DNA from: an uncultured Lachnospiraceae bacterium
GTDB taxonomy: Bacteria > Bacillota > Clostridia > Lachnospirales > Lachnospiraceae
Reading direction: 5' to 3'
DNA length: 64,000 nucleotides
Assembly (NCBI GenBank): GCA_910579425.1
Contig: CAJTVL010000010.1
Coordinates: 1 to 64,000 of the forward strand
Positions 17,883 to 27,341 of the stretch are shown one piece after another. How positions within the stretch are numbered: the stretch's first letter is position 1; every line of letters starts with the position of its first letter. Under the pieces are notes generated by a model. The model was not told the origin of the DNA. It saw only the letters and a list, made by a program, of their open reading frames with translations, and ran no database searches. The translations under genes and the position numbers were made by a program.

Positions 17883-18380
17883 ATGAAATTGAATTACAAG
17901 CAGGAGATGATCACCATTCCCAATTTTACCCTGCTGAAATCCTGGGGGCTTTCCGGCACCCGGACGGCATTGATCCTGCCCTATGTCACCAGCGGGATCG
18001 CCATGGCTACCTTTATCATGACCAACTTCGTGAAATCCCTGCCCAAGGAGTTGGATGAAGCGGCGCTGATGGACGGCGCAGGGGTGGTGAGGAATCTGAC
18101 GAGGATTACGCTGCCCTTGATGAAACCGGTACTGGCCACCGTTTTAATCTTTAACTTCCAGGGCGTATGGAGCGAATTCTATTGGGCTTTGATCGAGATC
18201 AAGAAAGAAAATTTAAAGACGCTGCCTCTGGGCCTTATGAATTTCCAGTCCCAGTATAATTCGGATTACGGCATCCTTTGTGCCGGTCTGTGTATCACCA
18301 TTGCGCCGGTTCTGATTTTGTACTTGGCGTGCTCCTCCCAGTTTATCGGTGGTATGACAGCCGGTGCGGTGAAAGGATAA
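17883..18380 (+). pseudogene. Sugar ABC transporter permease (MalG-like), 5'-truncated
   Basis: The 165-residue product holds only the C-terminal half of a carbohydrate ABC permease. It begins near the segment that would read P-x-F-x-L-L-K-x-x-G-L and includes the EAA loop that contacts the ATPase (ELDEAALMDGAGVVRNLTRITLPL) and the last two or three membrane segments. Intact relatives are about 275 residues, so about 110 N-terminal residues are absent. An ATG with GGAAGGAG upstream (17883) joins directly to mid-protein sequence, so the piece may be translated but should not form a channel. The companion permease usually preceding it is missing entirely. Confidence 0.8.
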
Positions 18381-18420
18381 AGGTTTTTCTTATTACGATA
18401 CAATAGAAGATATAAACAGG

Positions 18421-18458
18421 GACAGCGGCGGTATGCAGAGAATACCGCCGCTGTCTTT
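18421..18458 (+). terminator. Terminator after the truncated permease
   Basis: A perfect 14-bp stem, GACAGCGGCGGTAT (18421-18434) with ATACCGCCGCTGTC (18442-18455), 7-nt loop, followed by TTTACTT. Confidence 0.75.
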
Positions 18459-18460
18459 AC

Positions 18461-18490
18461 TTGTGCGCCTGTCTTTTGATATGGTATAAT
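18461..18490 (+). promoter_or_regulatory. Promoter ahead of the GNAT remnant and sbcDC
   Basis: TTGTGC (18461-18466) and TATAAT (18485-18490) separated by 18 bp, about 35 bp upstream of the GNAT remnant. It may now serve mainly to drive sbcD and sbcC. Confidence 0.4.
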
Positions 18491-18528
18491 GGTTTCAAAT
18501 CACAATCAAAGGTTATGCGGGAGCCATT

Positions 18529-18714
18529 ATGAAATATAGTAAGACGTTATTGCTAAAAAACGGCATGGAATGTAATTTGCGAAACGGGACAGAGAGCGAC
18601 GCTCAGGCGGTATTGGATCAGTTTCATCTGACTCATGGGGAGAAGGATCCCAAGGGCTTTCTTTCCCGCGTAAGCGGATTTCAGGAGGTTATCTCCATGA
18701 GACTGGAATTATAA
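18529..18714 (+). pseudogene. GNAT acetyltransferase reduced to its two ends
   Basis: The 61-residue frame starts like a GNAT enzyme (LLLKNGMECNLRNGTESDAQAVLDQFHLTHGE) and ends in VISMRLEL, like the last strand of the same family (a D-E-x-x-MRLEL ending). The roughly 110 residues between, including the acetyl-CoA site, are absent. The join lies around residue 38-50. No activity is expected. It is another case of the start-plus-end pattern seen elsewhere in the window. Confidence 0.65.
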
Positions 18715-18766
18715 AAAACCATGCTTTCAGGCTCTGACAGAGAACAAAAGCAGGAAAGGGATTGGA

Positions 18767-19981
18767 ATGAAATTTCTCCATATTTCGGATTTACATATCG
18801 GCAAGCGGATCAACGAGTTTCCCATGATTGAGGATCAGAAATATATTCTTGGGCAGATTCTGGAAATTGCGGGGTGCAGCGGGGCGCAGGGAGTTCTGAT
18901 CGCAGGGGATATTTATGATAAGCAATCCCCCTCCGCGGAAGCGGTGCAGGTCTTTGACTGGTTTCTCACCGCTCTGGCGGAGCTTGGGAAAAAGGTGTTT
19001 GTGGTCAGCGGCAATCATGACAGCCCGGAGCGGCTCTCCTTTGGGGCCCGGCTTATGCGGGAAAAGGAGGTGTATGTGTCCCGGGCCTATGACGGCAATG
19101 CCTTAAAGGTGGAGCTGAAGGATGAATACGGCGTGTTATACGTCCATCTGCTTCCCTTTATCCGGCCTGCTGTACTGCGGTATGCGTTGGAAAAGGAATC
19201 TGCAAAAAAAGCGGATGTGAAAGCGCCCGAAACCTATCAGGAAGCGGTAGAACTGGCAGTGGAGCGTATGGAGGTGGAGCCTTCTGCCCGGAATATTCTG
19301 GTGGCCCACCAGTTTGTGACAGGGGCAGGGCGCTGCGAATCGGAGGAGGTAGCAGTGGGCGGCATTGACAATGTGGACGCGGAGGTTTTTGACCCCTTTG
19401 ACTACGTAGCCTTAGGGCATATCCACAGTCCCCAGTGGGTGGGGCGGGAGAGCGTGCGCTACTGCGGGACGCCGCTCAAGTACTCCTTTTCGGAGTGTGA
19501 ACAGCAAAAGTCCGTGACGATTCTGGAATTGAAGGAAAAAGGAAATCTGTCCATTACGGCAGTGCCCTTAAGGCCTCTTCATGATATGCGCAAAATACGG
19601 GGGAATTATATGGAGGTCACAAGCCCATCCTTTTATAATATGGAAGAAAGAGGGAGCGGGACTTCCGGCGCAGGAGGTGTAGCCTGTCCGGGGAAAGAGG
19701 ACTATATCCAGATTACCCTGACTGACGAAGAGGATATTATCGACGGCTTCATGAAGCTGCGTATTATTTTTCCCAATCTCATGCGGCTTACCTATGACAA
19801 CAGCCGGACCCGTACAGATCAGGCTCTGGAAGCGGCCGGGGAAGTGGAGCAGAAATCGGAGCTTGAGCTGCTGGAAGAGTTTTATGAGCTTCAGAATAAT
19901 CAGCCCATGAACGAAGAACAGATTGAATTTGCCAAAAAACTGATCGAGATCTGCAAAGGGGATAACCAGGAGGGAAAATGA
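18767..19981 (+). CDS. sbcD: Exonuclease SbcD (Mre11-like nuclease subunit)
   Basis: A 404-residue calcineurin-type nuclease with the metal-binding motifs in order: SDLHIGKR (about 7-14), AGDIYDKQSPSAEAV, VSGNHDSPERLSFG, AHQFVTG and ALGHIHSPQ, followed by the SbcD C-terminal cap. With SbcC it forms an ATP-driven complex that cleaves hairpins and blocked DNA ends. Its stop overlaps the sbcC start by 4 nt (ATGA). The ATG follows GGAAAGGGATTGGA. Confidence 0.95.
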   Translation: MKFLHISDLHIGKRINEFPMIEDQKYILGQILEIAGCSGAQGVLIAGDIYDKQSPSAEAVQVFDWFLTALAELGKKVFVVSGNHDSPERLSFGARLMREKEVYVSRAYDGNALKVELKDEYGVLYVHLLPFIRPAVLRYALEKESAKKADVKAPETYQEAVELAVERMEVEPSARNILVAHQFVTGAGRCESEEVAVGGIDNVDAEVFDPFDYVALGHIHSPQWVGRESVRYCGTPLKYSFSECEQQKSVTILELKEKGNLSITAVPLRPLHDMRKIRGNYMEVTSPSFYNMEERGSGTSGAGGVACPGKEDYIQITLTDEEDIIDGFMKLRIIFPNLMRLTYDNSRTRTDQALEAAGEVEQKSELELLEEFYELQNNQPMNEEQIEFAKKLIEICKGDNQEGK

Positions 19982-22900
19982 AACCAGTCAGGCTTGTGAT
20001 AAGTGCATTTGGCCCCTATGCGGGCAGGACGGAAATTGATTTTGAAAGCCTGGGAGGAGCCGGGATTTACCTGATTACCGGCGATACCGGGGCCGGGAAA
20101 ACCACGATTTTTGACGCCATTGTGTTTGCTCTCTATGGAGAAGCCAGCGGGGAGGTGCGCAGGGCGGACATGTTCCGCAGCAAATATGCAAAGGAAGAGA
20201 CGCCTACTTTTGTGGAATTTGTTTTCGAGTACCGGGCAAAGCGCTATACGGTCAAAAGGAACCCGGAATATCTGCGGGCCAAAGGCAGGGGGACGGGAAT
20301 GACCCTGCAGAGGGCGGACGCGGAGCTTACTTTCCCGGACGAAAGGCCTCCGGTGACGAAGGCAAAGGAGGTAACCAGGGTTCTTACCCAGCTGATCGGT
20401 TTGGACCGAAAGCAGTTTACCCAGATTGCCATGATTGCCCAGGGAAATTTTCAAAAGCTGCTGCTGGCAGGGACGGAGGAGCGCAGCGCTATTTTCCGTC
20501 AGATCTTCGGCACCGGGCTGTATCAGAGGCTGCAGGGGATGCTGAAAGCGGCGGAGAGGGAACAGTGGAAGGAGTACGAAGAGCTGAGGCGCAGCATCAA
20601 CCAGTACATGGACGGCATCCTCTGCGGGGAGGATACGCCCTGCGGGGTGAAGCTTACAGAGCTGAAAAAGCAGAAGTTTGACGGACGGATTGGAGAGGGG
20701 CTTGCGCTTTTGGGTGAACTCTGTCAGGAGCATAAGGCCCGGCTGGAAGAATTTGACCGTCAGATAGAAGCCCTGGATGAAGAAATCCGGCAGAAGGACA
20801 GGCTTTTGGTGAACCTCCAGAAAAGCAGAGAGCAGAAAAGGGAGCTGGCCATAAAGGAAGAACAGCTCAAAGAGCTTTTGCCTTTGCTGGCAGAGAGGGA
20901 GGCTTTGTTTGAAAAAGCCTCGGCGCAGGCCAGGGAGAGCGGCAGTCTGGAGCTTAAGCTGAAACACTGCAGGGACCGGCTGGAGTTTTTGGAGATTTCG
21001 AGAAAGCTGAGGAAAGAGCTGGAGGAAAAGGAGCAGGAAATCCAAGAGACGGCAAAGCGCCAAAAACAGTTAGAGGAAGAGGCGCAAATCCAGGAAAAGG
21101 CACAGCAGACTGAGGAAGAGTGCCTGCAGACTCTGATGGAGACAGGAGAGGAAAGACAGAGATTGCTCCACCGAAAGAAGCGGCTTACCGACTGCATCGA
21201 GCAGGCGAAGGGGCTTGCGCAGGCGAGGAGGCGGGTGGAGGAGCTGAACGGGCTTTGCGGGAAGCTGGAAACAGAGTTGCAGGGGAGCCGAAAGGGGCTG
21301 ACTCTTTTAGAGGAAGAGAGAGAAAAGTTAAAAGAGGGCCAAAACCGTGGGCTTTTGCTTGCCGAAGGGCAAAAGGCCTGGGAGGAGCGGGAGCAAAAGC
21401 TGAAAAACCTTCTGGAAGAAATACAAAGCTTTGAGAAACGCCGGGAGGAGCTGCAGAAGGCCCGGGAAGCTTACCGGCGCATTGCAGGGAAAAAGGAAAG
21501 ACTGGGGATTTCTTACCGCAGCAAGGAGCAGCTTTTTTTGGACGCCCAGGCGGGATTGCTGGCAAGAGGGCTTTCGGAGGGGGAGGCATGTCCGGTCTGT
21601 GGCTCCGCCCATCATCCCTGTTTGGCACAAATGCAAAAGGAGGCGCCGCAAAAGGAGGAACTGCAAAAAGAAAGAGAAGGCCTTTTGGCGGCGGAAGCGG
21701 AAACAGAGCGGCTTAGCGAAAGGGCAGGCCAGCTTACAGAGCGGCTTATGGAACAGAAAAAAGCGCTGGAACAGGAGTCGGCCTGGCTTTTTGCAGGTGA
21801 GGGTGACAAAGAGGAGTGGATTGAGAACTTAAAAAGACAGATTGAGCAGGAGAAGAAAAAGTCCCAAAAGGAGCAAAAATATCTGGAGCAGGAGACAAAA
21901 GAGGTCAGAAAAGCGCTGGCCCGGCAGCAGGAGCTGGAAGCTCTCATAAAAGAGAGGGAAACTGCTTTCAAAGAGCAGGAGAGCCTGCTGCAGGAAAAGA
22001 GGCAGGAGCTTGCTGCGGCCCGGGGACAGAAGGAGGAAAAGGAAGGTCAGCTTTTCAGAAGCCTTGAGCAAGAACTTGTCCCTTTGGGCCGGGAAGAAGA
22101 AAATCCCCGGGAAATCCGGGAGAGGACGGAGGAAATACGAAAAGTCCTGGCGGCAAAATCCGAGGAGATCCGGAGGGCTCTTGCGGAAAACCAGGCAAAG
22201 CTTATGAAAAAACAGGAATTGGAGAAGCGCATTTCCGGGCGGAAAATCCGGCTTGTGCAAATCCGGGAGGAGCTTTTGCAGACCGGGATTTTGCAGACAA
22301 GGCAGAAGGCGGAGAGGGACGCCAAAGGGGAACGGCTGGATACTCTCAGAGAGGAACTGGGAACGGAAAAGGAGCAGGAGATCCGGGAGGAAATCAAGGG
22401 ACTGGAAAGGCGAAAGCTGGAACTGGAAAAGGCCCTGAAGGAGGCGGAACAAAAGGTAAGAGAGTGCCGTGCCGAAAAGGAACGGCTTGGAGCGGCGGCG
22501 GAAACCCTGAGGGGACAGATCGCTCATTTTGAGAAAGAGGGCATGCCTTCGGAGGAGGATGTGCTTGCGCAAAAGGCCGCCTTTTCGCAGGAGAAAAAAC
22601 AGGCGGGTATCAGGCGGGATCAGGTGAGCAGCGCCTTTGCCGCCAACCGGGAGCTTTACCGCAGAGTGAGACAGAAGCAGGAGATTATCGAGAAGGTGGA
22701 GAAAAGGTATGTCTGGCTGCGTGCCCTTTCCGACACGGCTGGCGGAACGCTTGGCGGCAAGCAGAAAATCGAGCTGGAAACCTATGTTCAAATGACCTAT
22801 TTTGACCGGATTCTGCTCCGGGCCAACCGCAGGCTTCTCACCATGAGCAGCGGGCAGTATGAGTTAAAGCGCCAAAAGGAGGGAGAAAACCGAAAAGAAA

Positions 22901-23265
22901 AAGCAGGGCTGGCTTTGTGTGTCATTGACCATTATAATGGAAGTGAGCGCAGCGTAAAGACGCTTTCCGGCGGGGAATCCTTCCAGGCCTCCCTATCCCT
23001 TGCCCTGGGGCTCTCGGACGAGATCCAGTCCTATGCCGGCGGGATTCGCTTAGACTCCATGTTTGTGGACGAGGGCTTTGGTTCCCTGGACGAGGAAGCC
23101 TTAGCGCAGGCCATGAAAGCCCTGACTCAGCTCACGGAGGGAAACCGCCTTGTGGGGATTATCTCTCATGTTTCCCAGCTAAAGGAGCAGATCGGGAAAA
23201 AGATTGTGGTTACGAAGCACAGGGGGCAGGACGGGATCGGAAGCCGTGCGGCAGTTGAAACTTGA
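19978..23265 (+). CDS. sbcC: Exonuclease SbcC (Rad50-like ATPase subunit)
   Basis: A 1095-residue SMC-like ATPase. Walker A TGDTGAGKTT is near residues 34-43. Two long coiled-coil arms flank the zinc-hook Cys538-x-x-Cys541 (ACPVCGSAHHP). The signature LSGGESFQASLSLAL and the Walker B region (SMFVDEGFGSLDEEAL) are near the C-terminus. It is the ATPase and tether of the SbcCD nuclease. The coiled coil is very rich in Glu, Lys and Gln, which produces long antisense open frames that are not genes. Coupled to sbcD by overlap. Confidence 0.95.
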   Translation: MKPVRLVISAFGPYAGRTEIDFESLGGAGIYLITGDTGAGKTTIFDAIVFALYGEASGEVRRADMFRSKYAKEETPTFVEFVFEYRAKRYTVKRNPEYLRAKGRGTGMTLQRADAELTFPDERPPVTKAKEVTRVLTQLIGLDRKQFTQIAMIAQGNFQKLLLAGTEERSAIFRQIFGTGLYQRLQGMLKAAEREQWKEYEELRRSINQYMDGILCGEDTPCGVKLTELKKQKFDGRIGEGLALLGELCQEHKARLEEFDRQIEALDEEIRQKDRLLVNLQKSREQKRELAIKEEQLKELLPLLAEREALFEKASAQARESGSLELKLKHCRDRLEFLEISRKLRKELEEKEQEIQETAKRQKQLEEEAQIQEKAQQTEEECLQTLMETGEERQRLLHRKKRLTDCIEQAKGLAQARRRVEELNGLCGKLETELQGSRKGLTLLEEEREKLKEGQNRGLLLAEGQKAWEEREQKLKNLLEEIQSFEKRREELQKAREAYRRIAGKKERLGISYRSKEQLFLDAQAGLLARGLSEGEACPVCGSAHHPCLAQMQKEAPQKEELQKEREGLLAAEAETERLSERAGQLTERLMEQKKALEQESAWLFAGEGDKEEWIENLKRQIEQEKKKSQKEQKYLEQETKEVRKALARQQELEALIKERETAFKEQESLLQEKRQELAAARGQKEEKEGQLFRSLEQELVPLGREEENPREIRERTEEIRKVLAAKSEEIRRALAENQAKLMKKQELEKRISGRKIRLVQIREELLQTGILQTRQKAERDAKGERLDTLREELGTEKEQEIREEIKGLERRKLELEKALKEAEQKVRECRAEKERLGAAAETLRGQIAHFEKEGMPSEEDVLAQKAAFSQEKKQAGIRRDQVSSAFAANRELYRRVRQKQEIIEKVEKRYVWLRALSDTAGGTLGGKQKIELETYVQMTYFDRILLRANRRLLTMSSGQYELKRQKEGENRKEKAGLALCVIDHYNGSERSVKTLSGGESFQASLSLALGLSDEIQSYAGGIRLDSMFVDEGFGSLDEEALAQAMKALTQLTEGNRLVGIISHVSQLKEQIGKKIVVTKHRGQDGIGSRAAVET

Positions 23266-23300
23266 GATAAAAAATATAAATAATAAGAAAGGAAACAAAT

Positions 23301-25226
23301 ATGTATCTATTACCAAAACCCAAACAAATTGAAAACAAAGAGGGGAGCTTTTACCTTGGCTATCAAAGCAGGATCGTGATTGCACCTCAAATCCGGGAAA
23401 ACGGAAGAGTTTACGCTTCCGTTCTGCAGGACTGCGCCCGGACTTTTGCAGGGCTTTCCCTGAACGCAGTGGCAGGAGAGCCGGGGGAAGGGGACATTTT
23501 TCTTACCCTGAACCGTGAACTTTCCCCCCAGGAATACTGTCTTGAAATAAAAGAAGAGCAGATCATTATTTCCGGGGGCGGCGGAGCAGGGACCTTTTAT
23601 GGAACGCAGACCCTCTGCCAGATCATAGAGCAGAGCGGCCCAGTGCTTCCCTGTATAAAAATCACGGACAAGCCGGATCTGCCGCACAGAGGCTACTATC
23701 TGGATGAGACCAGAGGCCGGGTTTTGAAGCTGGATTATCTGAAAAAAGCAGTGGACAGACTGTGCCGCTACAAGATCAATGAGCTGCAGCTTTATGTGGA
23801 GCATACCTATCTCTTTGAAGGGCTCTCTGAAATGTGGAGAGACGAGACGCCTCTCACGGCCGAGGAGATCATGGAGCTGGATGATTACTGCCGCAGGCGT
23901 CATGTGGAGCTGGTGCCGTCCCTGTCAAGCTTTGGCCATCTCTACACCCTGCTTTCCACCAAAACCTGCGGAGAGCTGTGCGAGATGGAAAATTCCTGGA
24001 AGCAGCCCTTTTCCTATATTGACAGGATGCGCCACCATACCGTCAATGTGGGGGATGAAAGGACACTGCCTCTGATCAAGAGGATGCTGGAGGAATATAT
24101 GTCTCTGTTTTCCACAGACAAGTTTAACTTCTGCGGCGACGAGACCTTTGACCTTGGAAAAGGAAAGGCAAAGCCCCTTGCGGACGAAAAAGGAGTACAC
24201 CGGATTTATATCGACTATATTAAGGAGCTCTGTGAATTTCTGGTGGAAAAAGGCAAGCAGCCCATGTTCTGGGGAGATGTGATCTGCGGGGAGCCGGAGC
24301 TGGTAAAGGAGCTGCCCGAAAACGTGATTTGTCTTACCTGGGGCTACGCACCCGACCAGTCCGATGAGGCCGCCCGTAAAATGGCCCAGACCGGCGTGAA
24401 GCAGTATCTCTGTCCAGGTGTTTCCAGTTGGAACCACTGGATGGCTCATATTGAAGATTCCTATCAGAACATAGTCAGAATGTGCGACTATGCACAGAAG
24501 TACGACGCCATTGGCGTGTTGAATACGGACTGGGGGGATTTCGGCCATATTGCCCATCCGGAATTTTCCGTGCCCGGAATGATCTATGGGGCCGCTTTTT
24601 CCTGGAACCATGAAACCATTCCCTATGAAGAAATAAACAGACAGATTTCCTGTGTGGAATTCCATGATGATTCCGGAAAGCTGGTGGGATTGCTGGCTGA
24701 AATTGCCGGGCAGGAGGTCATTAAATGGCACATGCTCGTGACGAATTACGAGATCTGCGCTCTCGGAAATACCTTTGAATGGCAGCCCGACTGGGAGAAG
24801 CTTTCCGCGGCAGAGATGCAGTCGGCCATCGGGGAGGCACAGACAGCGCTTAAGAGGTTGAAAAAGCAGATCAAGGAAACCACGGCTCATATGGACAGCT
24901 CAGGCCGCGGGATGACGGGCATTTATGAGCATGTCATAGACGGTGCGTCCATCTGGAATGAAGTGGGAGCCGCTGTGATCGGCAGGAAGAAGGCGGAAAT
25001 GGCCTCTGGCGGAAACGGAGCAGAAGCCGACGGCCTTTGCCTGGCCGGGAGCGCTCCCGGCCAGGACGACTACAGACTGGCAGAACGTTTGGAGACATGG
25101 TTTATGCGCTACAAGGAGATCTGGAGAGCACACAGCAAGGAGGGCGATCTGGCCCATCTTGGCGAGATTGTGTTCTGGTATGCGGATCTGCTCAGGGGAA
25201 GAGAGCGGGGGCATAGGATGAACTGA
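23301..25226 (+). CDS. Glycoside hydrolase family 20 (beta-N-acetylhexosaminidase-like)
   Basis: The 641-residue protein has an N-terminal GH20b-type domain (about 1-125) and the GH20 barrel starting with RGYYLDETRGRVLKLDYLKKAVDRL. The catalytic Asp-Glu pair is in FCGDETFDLG (about residues 275-284), which uses the substrate N-acetyl group as nucleophile. SSFGHLY and MFWGDV are further barrel motifs. There is no signal peptide, so it probably acts in the cytoplasm on N-acetylglucosamine-containing oligosaccharides or muropeptides. A helical C-terminal region (about 490-641) is family-variable. AAGAAAGGAAAC precedes the ATG. It lies 36 bp after sbcC. Confidence 0.9.
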   Translation: MYLLPKPKQIENKEGSFYLGYQSRIVIAPQIRENGRVYASVLQDCARTFAGLSLNAVAGEPGEGDIFLTLNRELSPQEYCLEIKEEQIIISGGGGAGTFYGTQTLCQIIEQSGPVLPCIKITDKPDLPHRGYYLDETRGRVLKLDYLKKAVDRLCRYKINELQLYVEHTYLFEGLSEMWRDETPLTAEEIMELDDYCRRRHVELVPSLSSFGHLYTLLSTKTCGELCEMENSWKQPFSYIDRMRHHTVNVGDERTLPLIKRMLEEYMSLFSTDKFNFCGDETFDLGKGKAKPLADEKGVHRIYIDYIKELCEFLVEKGKQPMFWGDVICGEPELVKELPENVICLTWGYAPDQSDEAARKMAQTGVKQYLCPGVSSWNHWMAHIEDSYQNIVRMCDYAQKYDAIGVLNTDWGDFGHIAHPEFSVPGMIYGAAFSWNHETIPYEEINRQISCVEFHDDSGKLVGLLAEIAGQEVIKWHMLVTNYEICALGNTFEWQPDWEKLSAAEMQSAIGEAQTALKRLKKQIKETTAHMDSSGRGMTGIYEHVIDGASIWNEVGAAVIGRKKAEMASGGNGAEADGLCLAGSAPGQDDYRLAERLETWFMRYKEIWRAHSKEGDLAHLGEIVFWYADLLRGRERGHRMN

Positions 25227-25275
25227 GAAGTCTTTTACAGTTATTTAATGTGGATTAACAGAAAGAGTCGGAAGA

Positions 25276-26004
25276 ATGCTTCATTTTACCATTTGCGATG
25301 ATGAAAAAGCACAGCTCACCCTGCTTGAGAGCTATCTAAGGCAGTGGGCCGGGGAGAGGAAATATGAAATAGAGATTGATTTATGTCAGAGCGCAGAGCA
25401 GTTCCTTTTCAGACAGGGGTATGAAGGGGAGAGCGATATACTGCTTCTGGATATTGATATGCCGGGCAAGAGCGGGATTTCTCTTGCCCGGGAGCTGCGG
25501 GAAAAGGGTGAAAATCTGCAGATCATTTTTGTCACCGGACTGGAAGATTATGTTTTGGAGGGCTATGACGTGGAGGCGGTGTCTTATCTGATCAAGCCTG
25601 TGAAGAAGGAGCGGCTTTTCTTTTGCCTGGATAAGGCAAGGAATCGATGCGGGAGAGAAGAGCCTGCTCTTTTGCTCCAGACGGCGGGCGGCATTGTACG
25701 GCTGAAAGTTCAGGACATCTGCTATCTGGAAAGCGATGCCCATGATACCCGGGTGCATTGCTTAGGGCCGAGCGGGGAAGTGATCCGCTGTAAAACAGGA
25801 ATCCATGAGCTGGAGGAGCTTCTTGGCAAATATACGGGCGCATTTTTTAAAACCCATCGCTCTTATCTGGCGAATCTCTCCTGTGTCAGCCGGATTACCC
25901 GAAAAGAGATTGAAATGGAAACAGGGGAAAGGATTCCCATTGCCCGGGGCAGGTGGGAGGCCTTAAATAAGGCTTATCTGGAATATTACCGGGGGAGGCA
26001 GTGA
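25276..26004 (+). CDS. LytTR response regulator (AgrA/ComE-like)
   Basis: A 242-residue response regulator. The receiver domain (1-120) carries the acidic pair in CDDEK and the phospho-acceptor in LLLDIDMPGKSG (about residue 60), with Lys in LIKPVKK. The C-terminal LytTR domain (about 135-240) has ICYLESDAHDTRVH and GAFFKTHRSYLANL. It directly precedes a GHKL sensor kinase, so the two form an Agr/peptide-pheromone-type pair. LytTR regulators usually bind paired imperfect repeats upstream of target promoters; the obvious local target is the ABC pair downstream. Confidence 0.9.
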   Translation: MLHFTICDDEKAQLTLLESYLRQWAGERKYEIEIDLCQSAEQFLFRQGYEGESDILLLDIDMPGKSGISLARELREKGENLQIIFVTGLEDYVLEGYDVEAVSYLIKPVKKERLFFCLDKARNRCGREEPALLLQTAGGIVRLKVQDICYLESDAHDTRVHCLGPSGEVIRCKTGIHELEELLGKYTGAFFKTHRSYLANLSCVSRITRKEIEMETGERIPIARGRWEALNKAYLEYYRGRQ

Positions 26005-26053
26005 GTCCGTTTTTGGGGACAGAGAGAACTGTCAGATTAGAAAGAGGAGAAAA

Positions 26054-27241
26054 GTGGAAACATGTATCTTTCACATCATATGGCTGCTTCTGTACTGGTA
26101 CTATACGGAGCAGGCAGGAGAGCAGGAAAAGGGAGCGGGAAAACGGGTGCTGGGATTTCTTATTACGGCGGTGCTGCTGGTGCTTTGCCTTTGGCTTCCC
26201 TGCGCCCTTGTGTGGGTTTTGGTTTCCGCGGTGCTGCTTTTGTACGATTTGTTTTTTGACCGGGAGCCCTTTCAGAGGCAGTGGCCGGGAATCCTCCTTC
26301 CGGGGCTTGTAATAGCCGGAGCTTCTGTTTTTCCAAAGTCGAGCGTTTTTGTGCTCCATGGACTGGTGGTGCTGGTATTTTTGCTGCTGCTGGCAAAAAA
26401 ACGGGGGAGCCTGCGCCCGGGAGGCGGAATCCTTACGGCTTTGATTTATCTTTTGACGTCGGTTTTTTTGTGGATTTTAGGCGACGGCTCGCTGACAGAG
26501 ATGGAGGAAAGGCTGAGGACGGCACTTCTGTGGGGCGGTTCTTTGCTGGAAATTTTGCTGTTTTTTGTGGTGGAGGGAACACTCTTATCCTATAAAAGGG
26601 GATTTGAGTTCCGGACAGAGCAGTTCCGTAAGGAGCTGATGGAGTATCAATATGAGGAGATCAAAAGCGTCTACATGGATATGCGTGGCTGGCGGCACGA
26701 TTACCACAATCATATGCAGGTGATGAAGGCTCAGCTTGCCATGGGGAGCCTGACCAAGATCGGGGATTACCTGGACGCGCTGGAAAAAGAGCTTGACCAT
26801 GTGGATACCCTGGTAAAGTCGGGGAATATGATGGTGGACGCGATTTTGAACAGCAAGCTCACCCTTGCGAGGAGGCAGGGAATCTCTATCAACTGTAAGG
26901 TAAGGGTTCCGGAGAAAATTTCCGTGGAGGACGTGGATTTGTGTGTGATTTTGGGAAACCTTATGGATAATGCTCTGGAAGCCTGCCGTCTGATCGAAGA
27001 AAGGGAGCGTTTCCTGCGCATTTACATGACCGTCAATAAAAGCCAGCTCTACCTTTCCATCCAGAACTCGGCCAGGGCGGAGCCGGACTTTGACGAGCGG
27101 AATTATATCACCAAAAAGCGGGGCAATCACGGCCTTGGCATGAAGCGGGTGCAGGCGGCGGTGGAGAAGTATCACGGGTATCTGAATCTTGCCAATGAGC
27201 CGGGGATTTTTGCGGCGGAGGTGACTATGCCTGTCGCATGA
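26054..27241 (+). CDS. GHKL sensor histidine kinase (AgrC-like)
   Basis: The 395-residue protein has about six hydrophobic segments in the first 180 residues, then a dimerisation helix with His215 in RHDYHNHM, an N-box (ILGNLMDNALEA), and a G-box (KKRGNHGLGMKRV), the pattern of AgrC/ComD-class kinases that sense peptides or cell-envelope signals. It starts with GTG at 26054, placed just after AAAGAGGAG; no in-frame ATG is as well positioned. The partner is the LytTR regulator 49 bp upstream. Confidence 0.9.
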   Translation: METCIFHIIWLLLYWYYTEQAGEQEKGAGKRVLGFLITAVLLVLCLWLPCALVWVLVSAVLLLYDLFFDREPFQRQWPGILLPGLVIAGASVFPKSSVFVLHGLVVLVFLLLLAKKRGSLRPGGGILTALIYLLTSVFLWILGDGSLTEMEERLRTALLWGGSLLEILLFFVVEGTLLSYKRGFEFRTEQFRKELMEYQYEEIKSVYMDMRGWRHDYHNHMQVMKAQLAMGSLTKIGDYLDALEKELDHVDTLVKSGNMMVDAILNSKLTLARRQGISINCKVRVPEKISVEDVDLCVILGNLMDNALEACRLIEERERFLRIYMTVNKSQLYLSIQNSARAEPDFDERNYITKKRGNHGLGMKRVQAAVEKYHGYLNLANEPGIFAAEVTMPVA

Positions 27242-27271
27242 CATTTCGTGAAAAAAATAAAACAATTCGTG

Positions 27272-27303
27272 CAGGAATCCCCACAGGTCGGGATTCCTGT
27301 TTT
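27272..27303 (+). terminator. Terminator or attenuator before the ABC pair
   Basis: CAGGAATCCC (27272-27281) pairs perfectly with GGGATTCCTG (27290-27299) and is followed by TTTTA. It divides the two-component genes from the exporter genes, which begin 38 bp further on; read-through or an internal promoter must supply them. Confidence 0.7.
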
Positions 27304-27341
27304 ATGATGGAGGAACAGAAAAAAGTACAGGAGTGCAGAGG

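Noticed and set aside
21829..22791. Long minus-strand frames opposite sbcC
   Set aside because: Low-complexity shadow of the Glu/Lys-rich coiled coil; no start signals or family match.
23925..24890. 321-codon minus frame opposite the GH20 gene
   Set aside because: Opposite a clear coding gene with no ribosome site of its own; codon shadow.
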